A DNA stretch of 17,239 nt from contig CAJPTV010000037.1 in the NCBI GenBank assembly GCA_905373665.1, forward strand, positions 1 to 17,239, written 5' to 3'. Of this stretch, positions 8,273 to 15,267 are shown in pieces. The stretch comes from Bacteroidia bacterium (lineage in GTDB: Bacteria > Bacteroidota > Bacteroidia > Bacteroidales > CAJPTX01). The notes beneath the pieces were generated by a model. It was not told where the DNA came from, made no database searches, and saw nothing but the letters and a program-made list of their open reading frames with translations. The first letter of the stretch is position 1. The number at the start of each line of letters is the position of its first letter. Position numbers and translations under genes: made by a program.

Positions 8273-9049
8273 ATGCGCCGATTGCTTAAGTTTTCAAGTT
8301 TGGTGGCGAGTGCTGTCATTGCGAGTGCCGCGCTGGTAGGTTGTTCAAACAGTGAGCCCAAGCAGGAGATAGTCCCAGGCTCGCCAGAGGATACGGCAGA
8401 GAACGCAATCAAGAACTACGACTTTAAGAAACTGAGCTATGCCCTTGGGATATCCGCAGGGCAGTATATCGTCAGCGAGGATATCCGCCTTCGAGAGGAT
8501 GAGTTCCTCCGCGGGCTTCGCGATCAGATCAATGGCAAGCCAGAACTGAGCGACGGTGAGGTGCAAGACGTGATGCGCTCGTATGCGATGATGCACATGG
8601 AAGCGAAAGCCTCTGAAGCCCGCGCTAAGGAAAAGCACTATATGGATTCGGTGGCACAGCTCGAAGGGGTGGTGCGTGACTCTACGGGGCTTTGTTACAA
8701 GATGTTGGTCGAGGGGACAGGGATCAATCCACAGGATACGAGCCTTGTCTTGATGCACTACAAAGTGTGTACTGTGGACGGGAAGCAGATCGATGCGACG
8801 GCTGAAGAGCCCGTTATGTTAGACCTCAGACGCGTCATCCCTGGGTGGACAATCGGTATTCCGAAGCTTAAAGAGGGGGGCAAGGCTACCTTGTATATCC
8901 CTTCCAATCTGGCGTATGGAGCTTCTGGGCGTGACCCCATACCAGCCAATGCAACGCTGATTTTTGACGTAGAACTTGTGAAGGTTATGTCGCCTGCAGA
9001 CGTAGAGGAATATACCAAGAAGATGCAGAGGGCGAACGCAGTAAAGTAG
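8273..9049 (+). CDS. FKBP-type peptidyl-prolyl cis-trans isomerase, lipoprotein
   Basis: A 258-residue predicted lipoprotein (signal peptide, lipobox LVGC, Cys24) that would isomerise X-Pro bonds in the periplasm. Residues ~50-130 look like the helical FKBP N-terminal dimerisation region (KLSYALGISAGQYI, FLRGLRDQINGK), as in Mip/FkpA-type proteins. The FKBP domain occupies about 135-245. Most pocket residues are recognisable: HY, the D of the (F)D pair, VIPGWTIGIPKLKEGGKATLYIP, LAYGASG and LIFDVELVKV. The usual aromatic of the FD pair is replaced (GKQIDA instead of a VFDS-like segment), so activity may be reduced. It begins 30 bases after the tRNA and is followed after 6 bases by the DUF3127 gene. 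Confidence 0.9.
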   Translation: MRRLLKFSSLVASAVIASAALVGCSNSEPKQEIVPGSPEDTAENAIKNYDFKKLSYALGISAGQYIVSEDIRLREDEFLRGLRDQINGKPELSDGEVQDVMRSYAMMHMEAKASEARAKEKHYMDSVAQLEGVVRDSTGLCYKMLVEGTGINPQDTSLVLMHYKVCTVDGKQIDATAEEPVMLDLRRVIPGWTIGIPKLKEGGKATLYIPSNLAYGASGRDPIPANATLIFDVELVKVMSPADVEEYTKKMQRANAVK

Positions 9050-9055
9050 GTAAAG

Positions 9056-9478
9056 ATGGCAGATATACTTTCAGTTACAGGTCGTTTGATTTCAATACTT
9101 CCAAAGGCAGAAGGCGAAGGTGCTAATGGACATTGGGTGCGTCAGCCTTTCGTTATTGAAATGAAAGAAGGGAGCTTTGTAACGAATGTTTGTTTTGATG
9201 CATGGGGGGAAACGGCAAACGTTCTTGCGGCTTTCAGCGTCAATGACGTGCTTAATGTCGCTTTTCGTCCCTCTTCTCGTGAGTATAACGGTCGGTGGTA
9301 CACGAGTTTGAGAGCATGGCGTATTGTAAGCGCTGCGGCCGAGGGAGTAGATCCGCAACCCGCGACTGGGGCTGTAGACCCAGAGCCTACGGTGTCGCAT
9401 GTGGATACGACGCCTAAAGAATCCTCTTACCAAGGAGGTGGGGCGTCTGAGCCTCCTGCAGACGATCTCCCGTTCTAG
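9056..9478 (+). CDS. DUF3127 family OB-fold-like protein with SSB-type C-terminal tip
   Basis: A 140-residue protein of the DUF3127 family, common in Bacteroidetes and thought to have a single-strand-binding-like OB fold. The core is about residues 1-92: VTGRLISILPKAEGEGANG, WVRQPFVIEMKEG, VCFDAWGE, NVAFRPSSREYNGRWYTSLRAWRI. A Pro/Ser/Gly/Thr-rich flexible linker follows, and the protein ends in ADDLPF. That acidic-hydrophobic ending has the form of the SSB tip (DDIPF), which recruits DNA repair and replication proteins. Function in DNA metabolism is an inference from fold and tip. It is tightly spaced after the FKBP gene, and the next gene starts 28 bases later. Confidence 0.85.
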   Translation: MADILSVTGRLISILPKAEGEGANGHWVRQPFVIEMKEGSFVTNVCFDAWGETANVLAAFSVNDVLNVAFRPSSREYNGRWYTSLRAWRIVSAAAEGVDPQPATGAVDPEPTVSHVDTTPKESSYQGGGASEPPADDLPF

Positions 9479-9506
9479 CCCGATTGTCTTTTTGAACATT
9501 GGTTAT

Positions 9507-10925
9507 ATGTTGCATATACGAAGGAGCTTATGGGCTAGCGCCTCTAAGCTCCTTTCTTTTTTGTTGTGTGGAGTGCTACTCCCCTGCTTTTGGCCGAGCT
9601 GTGTTGAAAAGGTGGAGCATACGCCGACGGCGAACGATATCCGCTTTTCGATCGATACGGTAAAGTTTGACAGTGTCTTTGTGGCGGAGGTCTCGCCTAC
9701 GCGCATTGTGCGCATTCACAATCTTTCTTCACGTCCGATAGTTTTACCACGCATTCGCCTTCAGGGGGCTGCGACGAGTCCGTTTACTCTCCTTATTGAC
9801 GGGCGTGCGACGCTCGAGGCAGAGGCACAGCGTATTGAGGCTCGCGACAGCTTGACGATCCTAGCACGCCTCCGTTCGGAATCGGAAACGTTTACGAGCG
9901 AACGCTTGGAAGACGAGATTGTGGTCAGCTTACGCGACGGAGCATCGCGTTCGATTCATTTGCTTGCCAGCGGTTTGGCGCACAACGACATAGAGGATAA
10001 CAACCTAGGTCTCTTGGAAGACTTCTTGCAGGCTGGCGCGGAGACGCCTGTGATTATCAAACGTCCGCTGCACGTCCCCAAGGGTAAGACGCTGTATATT
10101 CCTGCTGGAGCGAGTCTCTTTTTCCGAGCCGAGGGAGCGTTGAAAGTCTATGGTTCGTTGGTCATTGAGGGGACGCCCAACGCTCGTGTCCTGTTGGCCG
10201 GAACACGCCTTGACACGGCTTATAAGCATACCCCAGGGCAGTGGCTTGGGGTGACGCTCATGCTAGGCAGTGGCCCGCACCGTATTAAGAATGCGACGTT
10301 TCGTGCAGCAGTGACGGCGCTCCGTGCAGACTCGGTGACGCGACTGAGTACGATAGAGAATACCGTGGTGACGGGCTCGAGCAAGGACGCGATGGTGCTC
10401 AAACGCTCCAATCTGTTGCTCCGAGGGTGTCTCTTTGTGCAGAACTCGGGTGCGGCGATTGCTATGGCGGGGAGTCGTATCTCCTTAATCCACTGTTCTC
10501 TCAGTGGTGCTACGCGTTTTGGACAACAGCGTCGTTCGGCACTTATCTCTATGGAAAAGCCCCCAGAGGGAACAAGGAATGAACTTTCGGTGGTGAATAC
10601 TATTGTGTGGGGGAATTATGATACGGAGTTCCGTTCGTATGACAAGTCGCGTTTTGCTGCGGAAATCGTGACCTGCTCTCATTCGTTGCTGAAGTGGGGC
10701 GGAGAGCGTCCCGCGTCCTCCGAACGTTGGGAGGGGGTCATTTATAACAATCCACACTGGGAAGACCCTTTGAAGCACAATCTGGAACTAAAAGCCTCCT
10801 CGCCAGCGCGTGGCTCAGCCCTCGCCTTACAGGATGCGCACCTGAGTGATCTAAAAGGGCGGACGCGCTTGCACCCTGATGGCACGGTGGATATGGGCGC
10901 TCTCGTGTGGCGGAAGACGGAGTAA
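9507..10925 (+). CDS. Bacteroidetes lipoprotein with right-handed beta-helix domain
   Basis: About 472 residues from the ATG at 9507; a reading from 9399 would overlap the DUF3127 gene and is unlikely. The N-terminus is a signal sequence with several possible lipidation cysteines (Cys21, 27 or 32, the last in FWPSC). Residues ~38-165 form a beta-sandwich-like region: FDSVFVAEVSPTRIVRIHN, a DGRA turn, and RDSLTILARLR, as in Bacteroidales proteins that open with an Ig-like choice-of-anchor segment. From ~175 to ~440 there is a parallel beta-helix pattern: YIPAGASLFFRAEGALKVYG, SLVIEGTP, PGQWLGVTLM, ATFRAA, CLFVQNSG, NTIVWGN. The end (DLKGRTRLHPDGTVDMGAL) is typical of these beta-helix proteins. 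Likely displayed in the periplasm or on the surface. No catalytic residues are recognised, so no substrate is assigned. Confidence 0.75.
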   Translation: MLHIRRSLWASASKLLSFLLCGVLLPCFWPSCVEKVEHTPTANDIRFSIDTVKFDSVFVAEVSPTRIVRIHNLSSRPIVLPRIRLQGAATSPFTLLIDGRATLEAEAQRIEARDSLTILARLRSESETFTSERLEDEIVVSLRDGASRSIHLLASGLAHNDIEDNNLGLLEDFLQAGAETPVIIKRPLHVPKGKTLYIPAGASLFFRAEGALKVYGSLVIEGTPNARVLLAGTRLDTAYKHTPGQWLGVTLMLGSGPHRIKNATFRAAVTALRADSVTRLSTIENTVVTGSSKDAMVLKRSNLLLRGCLFVQNSGAAIAMAGSRISLIHCSLSGATRFGQQRRSALISMEKPPEGTRNELSVVNTIVWGNYDTEFRSYDKSRFAAEIVTCSHSLLKWGGERPASSERWEGVIYNNPHWEDPLKHNLELKASSPARGSALALQDAHLSDLKGRTRLHPDGTVDMGALVWRKTE

Positions 10926-10943
10926 ACAGCGTGCTTCGTTTCG

Positions 10944-11978
10944 ATGGCTGTGCTACGTGTAGGGGTTGAGGCATTTCTCAATTTGGAGGGCGCTGGGACA
11001 ATCGTCGATGTCCGTTCGCCGCAAGAGTTTCTTCACGCGCACATCCCTGGGGCGGTGAATGTGCCCCTATTTAGCGATGCCGAACGGGCTGATATTGGGA
11101 CGCTCTATACGAAAGTCTCGCGCGAGGCGGCTATTACCCGTGGATTTGAATACTTGAACGGACGTTTGGAGTCTCTCCGCCAATCGCTATTGCAGACGGC
11201 ACGACACGGTGCTGTGCGTTTGCACTGTTGGCGCGGAGGGATGCGCTCAGAGAGTGTAGCGTGGCTTGCCGAGCGGTCGGGGCTCACAGCCTATCTTTTA
11301 GAGGGGGGCTACAAGGCCTTTCGCACGTACGTATTGGAGCGTTTCGAGCACCCTGTGCCGATATTTATCCTTGCTGGGATGACGGGTGCGGGCAAAACGG
11401 AGGTGCTTGCAGAGTTAGCGCAATTGGGCGAACAGGTGATAGACCTAGAGGGATTGGCACACCACAAGGGCTCTGCTTTTGGTTGGCTTGGCGAAGCGCC
11501 GCAGCCCTCTACAGAACAGTTTGAGAATGAGCTTGTGGTCGCCTTACGAAAGCTTGCCCCTCACCAGCGCCTTTGGTTAGAAGATGAGAGCCGCAACATC
11601 GGTAAGGTACTCCTCCCCGCAGCCTTTTTCGCACAGATGACAGCAGCGCCCCGCGTGGTATTAGATACGCCGTTTGAGGCACGTTGTGAACGGCTTACGC
11701 GTATCTATGCGTCGCACCCTGCACAGGAGCTTATCATTTGTATAGAGAAGATTCGTAAACGCTTAGGGGGCGACCAAGCCAACGAGTCCATTGCGCTCAT
11801 TCGTGGAGGGGATCTCCGTGCAGCCGTGGAGCGGGTTTTACTCTATTACGACAAGCGCTATGCGTATGGGATAGAATCTAATACACACATTCTCTGTCGA
11901 ATAACGCCCTCCTCCCCTGCCCCGCGTGCCGTCGCTCAGCAGCTCCTTGAGGCGCTTGATAAGCCCTTACGAACCTAA
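10944..11978 (+). CDS. mnmH: tRNA 2-selenouridine synthase (rhodanese-P-loop fusion)
   Basis: A 344-residue cytoplasmic enzyme (also called SelU/YbbB), close to the family's usual size, that replaces sulfur with selenium in 2-thiouridine at wobble position 34 of Lys, Glu and Gln tRNAs, working through a geranylated intermediate. The N-terminal rhodanese domain (about 1-125) has IVDVRSPQEFLHAHIPGAVN and the catalytic Cys95 in HCWRGGMRS. The C-terminal P-loop domain has Walker A GMTGAGKT at about 145-152 and LWLEDESRNIG, the family's acidic signature. Selenation needs selenophosphate from SelD, which is not in this window. The gene starts 18 bases after the beta-helix gene, suggesting co-transcription. 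The parS-like site and polA follow. Confidence 0.93.
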   Translation: MAVLRVGVEAFLNLEGAGTIVDVRSPQEFLHAHIPGAVNVPLFSDAERADIGTLYTKVSREAAITRGFEYLNGRLESLRQSLLQTARHGAVRLHCWRGGMRSESVAWLAERSGLTAYLLEGGYKAFRTYVLERFEHPVPIFILAGMTGAGKTEVLAELAQLGEQVIDLEGLAHHKGSAFGWLGEAPQPSTEQFENELVVALRKLAPHQRLWLEDESRNIGKVLLPAAFFAQMTAAPRVVLDTPFEARCERLTRIYASHPAQELIICIEKIRKRLGGDQANESIALIRGGDLRAAVERVLLYYDKRYAYGIESNTHILCRITPSSPAPRAVAQQLLEALDKPLRT

Positions 11979-11992
11979 TACTCTGCGATTCG

Positions 11993-12008
11993 TGTTCCAC
12001 GTGGAACG
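11993..12008. other. parS: parS-like centromere site (ParB binding)
   Basis: TGTTCCACGTGGAACG contains the perfect 14-bp palindrome GTTCCACGTGGAAC (11994-12007). It differs from the ideal 16-bp parS form TGTTCCACGTGGAACA only in its last base. The core matches parS sites known from Pseudomonas and fits the broader consensus for chromosomal ParB. It is intergenic, 15 bases after mnmH and 28 bases before polA. Chromosomal parS sites usually cluster near oriC, so this suggests an origin-proximal location. No parA or parB is in the window, and I noticed no second copy. Confidence 0.8.
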
Positions 12009-12035
12009 CATTTACCCTGTTTTACCTCTGTCGTC

Positions 12036-14687
12036 ATGTCTTATACCAATCGTCTCCTGCTTATCGATGGCTATGCGCTCATTTATCGGTCGCATTACGC
12101 TATGAGCAACAATCCGTTGATTACCTCGAAGGGGGAAAATACCTCCGCGGCATTCGGGTTCTTGCGTACGTTGATGGACTGTATTGAGCAGTTTCAGCCT
12201 ACGCACCTCGGCGTGGCGTTTGACTTGGGAGGAAAGACCTTCCGACACGAACTCGACCCAGACTACAAAGCGAACCGCCCCCCTACCCCACCAGAGGTAA
12301 AGTTCGGCGTTGAGGTGGTAAGGAAATTCCTTGAAACTCTTCACGTACAAGAACTTTGGGCTGAGGGCTTTGAAGCTGACGACGTGATCGGTTCGATTGC
12401 TGCCCACTTTGCGAGTGAAGAAACGTTGGTGCAAATCTATACCCCAGACAAGGACTTTCAACAGCTCCTCGCACCACACATTCAGCTTCTACGCCCCAAG
12501 AGCATGAGTAGCGGACTTACGGTGGTCACTGAGGCAGACCTGCTCGAAAAGTATAAGATTAAGTCACCCAAGCAGTTTATTGACATCCTTGCCCTTTGGG
12601 GCGATAAGGTGGACAACGTCCCTGGTGTCCCTGGTATTGGCGAGAAGCGGGCGGCTGCCCTCGTCTCGGAGTATGGGAGCATTGAGTACATCCTCGGCAA
12701 TAGTGCGAAGTTTACTAAAAAGATGTCCGAGAGCTTGGAGCAGAATACCCCCCAACTGATGCGCTCGCTAGAGCTGGTGCGTATCCGTCTCGACGCCCCT
12801 TTCCCGAAAGAGCTGGAGGGGTATCAGATGGATAGTGACATATCGCCCGAGGCACTCCGTGCCTTGAATGACCAGTATGAGTTCCGTGCCCTTGGTGAGC
12901 GTCTCGTACGGTGCTTTTCTAAGGGGCAAGGTGCGGTCAAATCGGTTTCATTAGATACGTTCTGTAACGATGTGCGAGAGCTCGCCACAAAAGAAGAATT
13001 TGACGCCTTTTGTGCGGAAATAAAGGGCTTGGAAAAGGCTTACGCGCTCTTGGTGACCCCCGAGGGGTATGCGCTGGCGTATCAGAGGGCAGGAACGCTC
13101 GTCGCCCGAGGCATTTCCATTGCGCAGTTAGATGCGTTAGCTTTGCCATGGCGTGACGTATTGCAACAGCTTTGGGAGAACGAGGCGCTTACCTGCTATG
13201 GTTATGATCTTAAGGAGCAGTTGCACCAGCTACATAGTCAAGGGATGGCGCGCCCGCGTGCCGTTCTTGCGGATGTGCTCGTTGCGCATTACCTCCTTGC
13301 GCCAGAGCGGGGGCATGAGCTTGAGGCGGTCGTTTTGCAGGAGTTTCATTACAGACTACAGCCTGAGGGGAGTAGCGTTGCGGCGCTGTGTGAGAAGGCG
13401 GTATTTCTCTACCTACTAGGTGAGCGTTTCGCCGAACGTATAGAAGTGACGGGGCTGGGGCGTATCTATCACGAGTTGGAGATGCCGCTTCTTCCCGTTC
13501 TCTTTGAAATGGAACTAGCGGGGGTATCTGTTGACACTTCGGTGCTTACGTCGTTACACACGCTCCTTCAAACAGACTTGGATGCTCTTGAGGCGCGAAT
13601 ACGTGCCGTGGCTAATGACCCAAACCTTAAGATCTCCTCGCCTAAGCAGATTGGCGAACTACTCTTTGATAAGCTGCGTATCGCAGAGAAACCAAAGAAG
13701 ACCCCTACGGGGCAGTACAACACTTCGGAACAGGAGCTTGCGAAGTACCGTGAGGGCAATCCCGTTGTCGATGATATCTTGCTTTACCGCGAAACATCCA
13801 AGCTGCTTTCCACCTATATCGACGCCTTGCCTAAGCTTGTAGCGCCGACCACGGGTTTAATTCATGCCTCGTTTAATCAGGCAGTAGCCTCTACGGGGCG
13901 ACTCAGTTCTAGCAATCCGAATCTACAGAACATCCCCGTGCGTACGGAGGTGGGGCGTAAGATCCGCTCCGCGTTTGTCTCTCGTTTTGGCAAGGAGGGG
14001 GTGCTCCTCTCGGCAGACTATTCGCAGATTGAGCTAAGAGTCCTAGCCCATATCGCGGGCGATGAGCACATGATCGCTGCCTTCACGCACGGGCAGGATA
14101 TCCATGCGGCTACGGCGGCGCGGGTGAATGGTGTCGCACTAGAGGAGGTCTCCAAAGAGATGCGCGAGCGTGCCAAGCGGGTGAACTTTGGGATTGTGTA
14201 CGGGATTAGCGCCTTCGGACTTTCCAATCAGCTCAGCATCCCCGTTGACGAAGCGGCGGCATTTATGAAGAGCTACTTCGCGCTTTATCCCACCATAGAG
14301 ACCTTTATGCGAGAAACCATAGAGGCGGGACGACGCAACGGTTATGTACAGACGCTTTGGGGGCGTCGCCGTTATCTCTCAGACCTGCGAGCCGATAACC
14401 AGAATGTACGTGCTGCTGCCGAACGTATGGCAATTAACATGCCTATCCAAGGGACGGCGGCAGATATCATCAAGGCAGCGATGGTGCAGATTGCGGAACT
14501 GCTCCGTGTGCGTGGTTTCCGAGCCTTACTCACGACGCAGGTGCACGACGAGCTGATCTTCGATGTCCCGCGCGAGGAACTTGACCTCTTACAACCCCTT
14601 GTCAAAGAGACGATGGAACAGGTCATGACGCTGAACGTCCCCCTCGTTGTGGATGCGGCAGTGGGAGAGAATTGGGGAGAGTTGTAG
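12036..14687 (+). CDS. polA: DNA polymerase I
   Basis: An 883-residue family A polymerase for Okazaki fragment processing and gap filling. The 5' nuclease domain (about 1-290) is intact by motif: LLIDGYALIYRSHYAM, FDLGGKTFRHELDPDYKANR, FEADDVIGSIA, TPDKDFQQLL, ALWGDKVDNVPGVPGIGEKRAA. The polymerase domain (about 480-883) has motif A with Asp661 (LSADYSQIELRVLAHIAGD), motif B RAKRVNFGIVYGISAFG (Phe718, Tyr722) and motif C QVHDE with Asp838. The middle 3'-5' exonuclease domain (about 300-470) looks degenerate: the DxE motif is absent where expected (YALLVTPEG, near 331), and the last motif lacks its Asp (LCEKAVFLYLL, near 453), although GYDLKEQL keeps an Asp at 391. The enzyme probably lacks proofreading, as in Taq polymerase. 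Phe718 predicts discrimination against dideoxynucleotides. The gene is the last of the housekeeping run. Confidence 0.97.
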   Translation: MSYTNRLLLIDGYALIYRSHYAMSNNPLITSKGENTSAAFGFLRTLMDCIEQFQPTHLGVAFDLGGKTFRHELDPDYKANRPPTPPEVKFGVEVVRKFLETLHVQELWAEGFEADDVIGSIAAHFASEETLVQIYTPDKDFQQLLAPHIQLLRPKSMSSGLTVVTEADLLEKYKIKSPKQFIDILALWGDKVDNVPGVPGIGEKRAAALVSEYGSIEYILGNSAKFTKKMSESLEQNTPQLMRSLELVRIRLDAPFPKELEGYQMDSDISPEALRALNDQYEFRALGERLVRCFSKGQGAVKSVSLDTFCNDVRELATKEEFDAFCAEIKGLEKAYALLVTPEGYALAYQRAGTLVARGISIAQLDALALPWRDVLQQLWENEALTCYGYDLKEQLHQLHSQGMARPRAVLADVLVAHYLLAPERGHELEAVVLQEFHYRLQPEGSSVAALCEKAVFLYLLGERFAERIEVTGLGRIYHELEMPLLPVLFEMELAGVSVDTSVLTSLHTLLQTDLDALEARIRAVANDPNLKISSPKQIGELLFDKLRIAEKPKKTPTGQYNTSEQELAKYREGNPVVDDILLYRETSKLLSTYIDALPKLVAPTTGLIHASFNQAVASTGRLSSSNPNLQNIPVRTEVGRKIRSAFVSRFGKEGVLLSADYSQIELRVLAHIAGDEHMIAAFTHGQDIHAATAARVNGVALEEVSKEMRERAKRVNFGIVYGISAFGLSNQLSIPVDEAAAFMKSYFALYPTIETFMRETIEAGRRNGYVQTLWGRRRYLSDLRADNQNVRAAAERMAINMPIQGTAADIIKAAMVQIAELLRVRGFRALLTTQVHDELIFDVPREELDLLQPLVKETMEQVMTLNVPLVVDAAVGENWGEL

Positions 14688-14758
14688 TGGTGAGGGAGGG
14701 GGTTAATAGCCTAATAGGAATGGGTGTTAAAACGTGTCATTGAGAGCAACGCTCCTAA

Positions 14759-14772
14759 CTGACTTTTTACAG
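14759..14772 (+). repeat. 14-bp direct repeat, left copy (CTGACTTTTTACAG)
   Basis: An exact 14-bp match to 16648-16661 in the same orientation; similarity continues weakly for a few A residues to the right. It lies 72 bases after polA, before the AT-rich peptide/radical SAM segment. Its spacing relative to the right copy makes it a candidate edge of an inserted segment. It could instead be one member of a dispersed genomic repeat. Confidence 0.5.
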
Positions 14773-14842
14773 AAAATACTAACCTGTAATTCCTATCATA
14801 TTTCAGAATCTCTTAATTTTGAAGCCAAGTCAGAAAAAGGAT

Positions 14843-14875
14843 ATTGCTCATTATAATATAAATGTTGTACATTTG
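14843..14875 (+). promoter_or_regulatory. Candidate Bacteroidetes promoter for the peptide/radical SAM operon
   Basis: TACATTTG (14868-14875) matches the -7 consensus TAnnTTTG exactly. ATTG at 14843-14846 lies 21 bases upstream as a weak -33 box. Transcription would start near 14882, leaving an AT-rich leader of roughly 145 bases before the peptide gene at 15028. The rest of 14688-15027 holds the repeat copy and a small open frame; nothing else was recognised there. Confidence 0.45.
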
Positions 14876-14922
14876 AATGAGATTCTAGCTCCTTTTGGGA
14901 TGAGTGTGATTCACATAGAGAG

Positions 14923-15021
14923 ATGTGGAAAGAACTGAAGATATGTTGTATAAATGTGATTGCGTATCTCAATGGGCTGGCGAAAATAGGGAGAAATTTT
15001 AGAGTTTTTGTCTGTAAATAA
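14923..15021 (+). CDS. Possible small peptide, unrecognised
   Basis: An open frame of 32 residues starting MWKELKICCINVIAYLNG and ending in a basic RNFRVFVCK tail. It has two adjacent Cys and a third near the end, is cationic and is helix-prone. It ends 6 bases before the acidic peptide gene and lies downstream of the candidate promoter, so it could be translated from the same message. There is no clear ribosome binding site and no homologue I recognise. It may be chance in an AT-rich leader. Confidence 0.2.
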   Translation: MWKELKICCINVIAYLNGLAKIGRNFRVFVCK

Positions 15022-15027
15022 AGGAAA

Positions 15028-15222
15028 ATGACAGCATTGGAATACATGAAAAGAGAGATAGATAGTCGTCTTTCTCTGAATGTGGGACTTGAGGCTCATA
15101 CGGAGCATTATGGTATTTACATGGAGGATAAGGAAACGGATGAATGGGCGGATACTAATGTGACAACAGATGATGAAACAAATGAGTGTACTCATTTAGA
15201 GAATGTAAATGGTGATGATTGA
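15028..15222 (+). CDS. Small acidic protein, putative RiPP precursor for the adjacent radical SAM enzyme
   Basis: A 64-residue product, very acidic (18 Asp/Glu against 4 Lys/Arg), preceded by AAGG (15021-15024) just before the ATG. Residues 1-22 could be a leader helix (LEYMKREIDSRLSL). From about 24 on comes an aromatic- and acid-rich segment: HYGIYMEDKE, then DEWADTN, then a Thr/Asp run and ECTHLEN with the only Cys (54). WAD and YME have the form of the aromatic-x-polar triads cross-linked in three-residue cyclophane RiPPs, and CTHLE has the CX3E spacing used by some thioether-forming enzymes. Neither is proof. There is no GG leader cleavage motif, signal peptide or membrane segment. The radical SAM gene begins 45 bases downstream. 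The role as substrate is inferred from position and size; it could also be an unrelated small protein. Confidence 0.5.
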   Translation: MTALEYMKREIDSRLSLNVGLEAHTEHYGIYMEDKETDEWADTNVTTDDETNECTHLENVNGDD

Positions 15223-15267
15223 TCGCTTGTGATAGATTCAAAAGATTTATGAGGAGTTATTGTCTTT

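Noticed and set aside
9399..9506. Longer version of the beta-helix lipoprotein starting at 9399
   Set aside because: It would overlap the DUF3127 gene by 80 bases and bury the signal peptide, which begins properly at the ATG at 9507.
14796..15195. - strand open frames of 83 and 94 codons upstream of the peptide gene
   Set aside because: AT-rich, overlapping one another and the peptide gene, with no recognisable domain.
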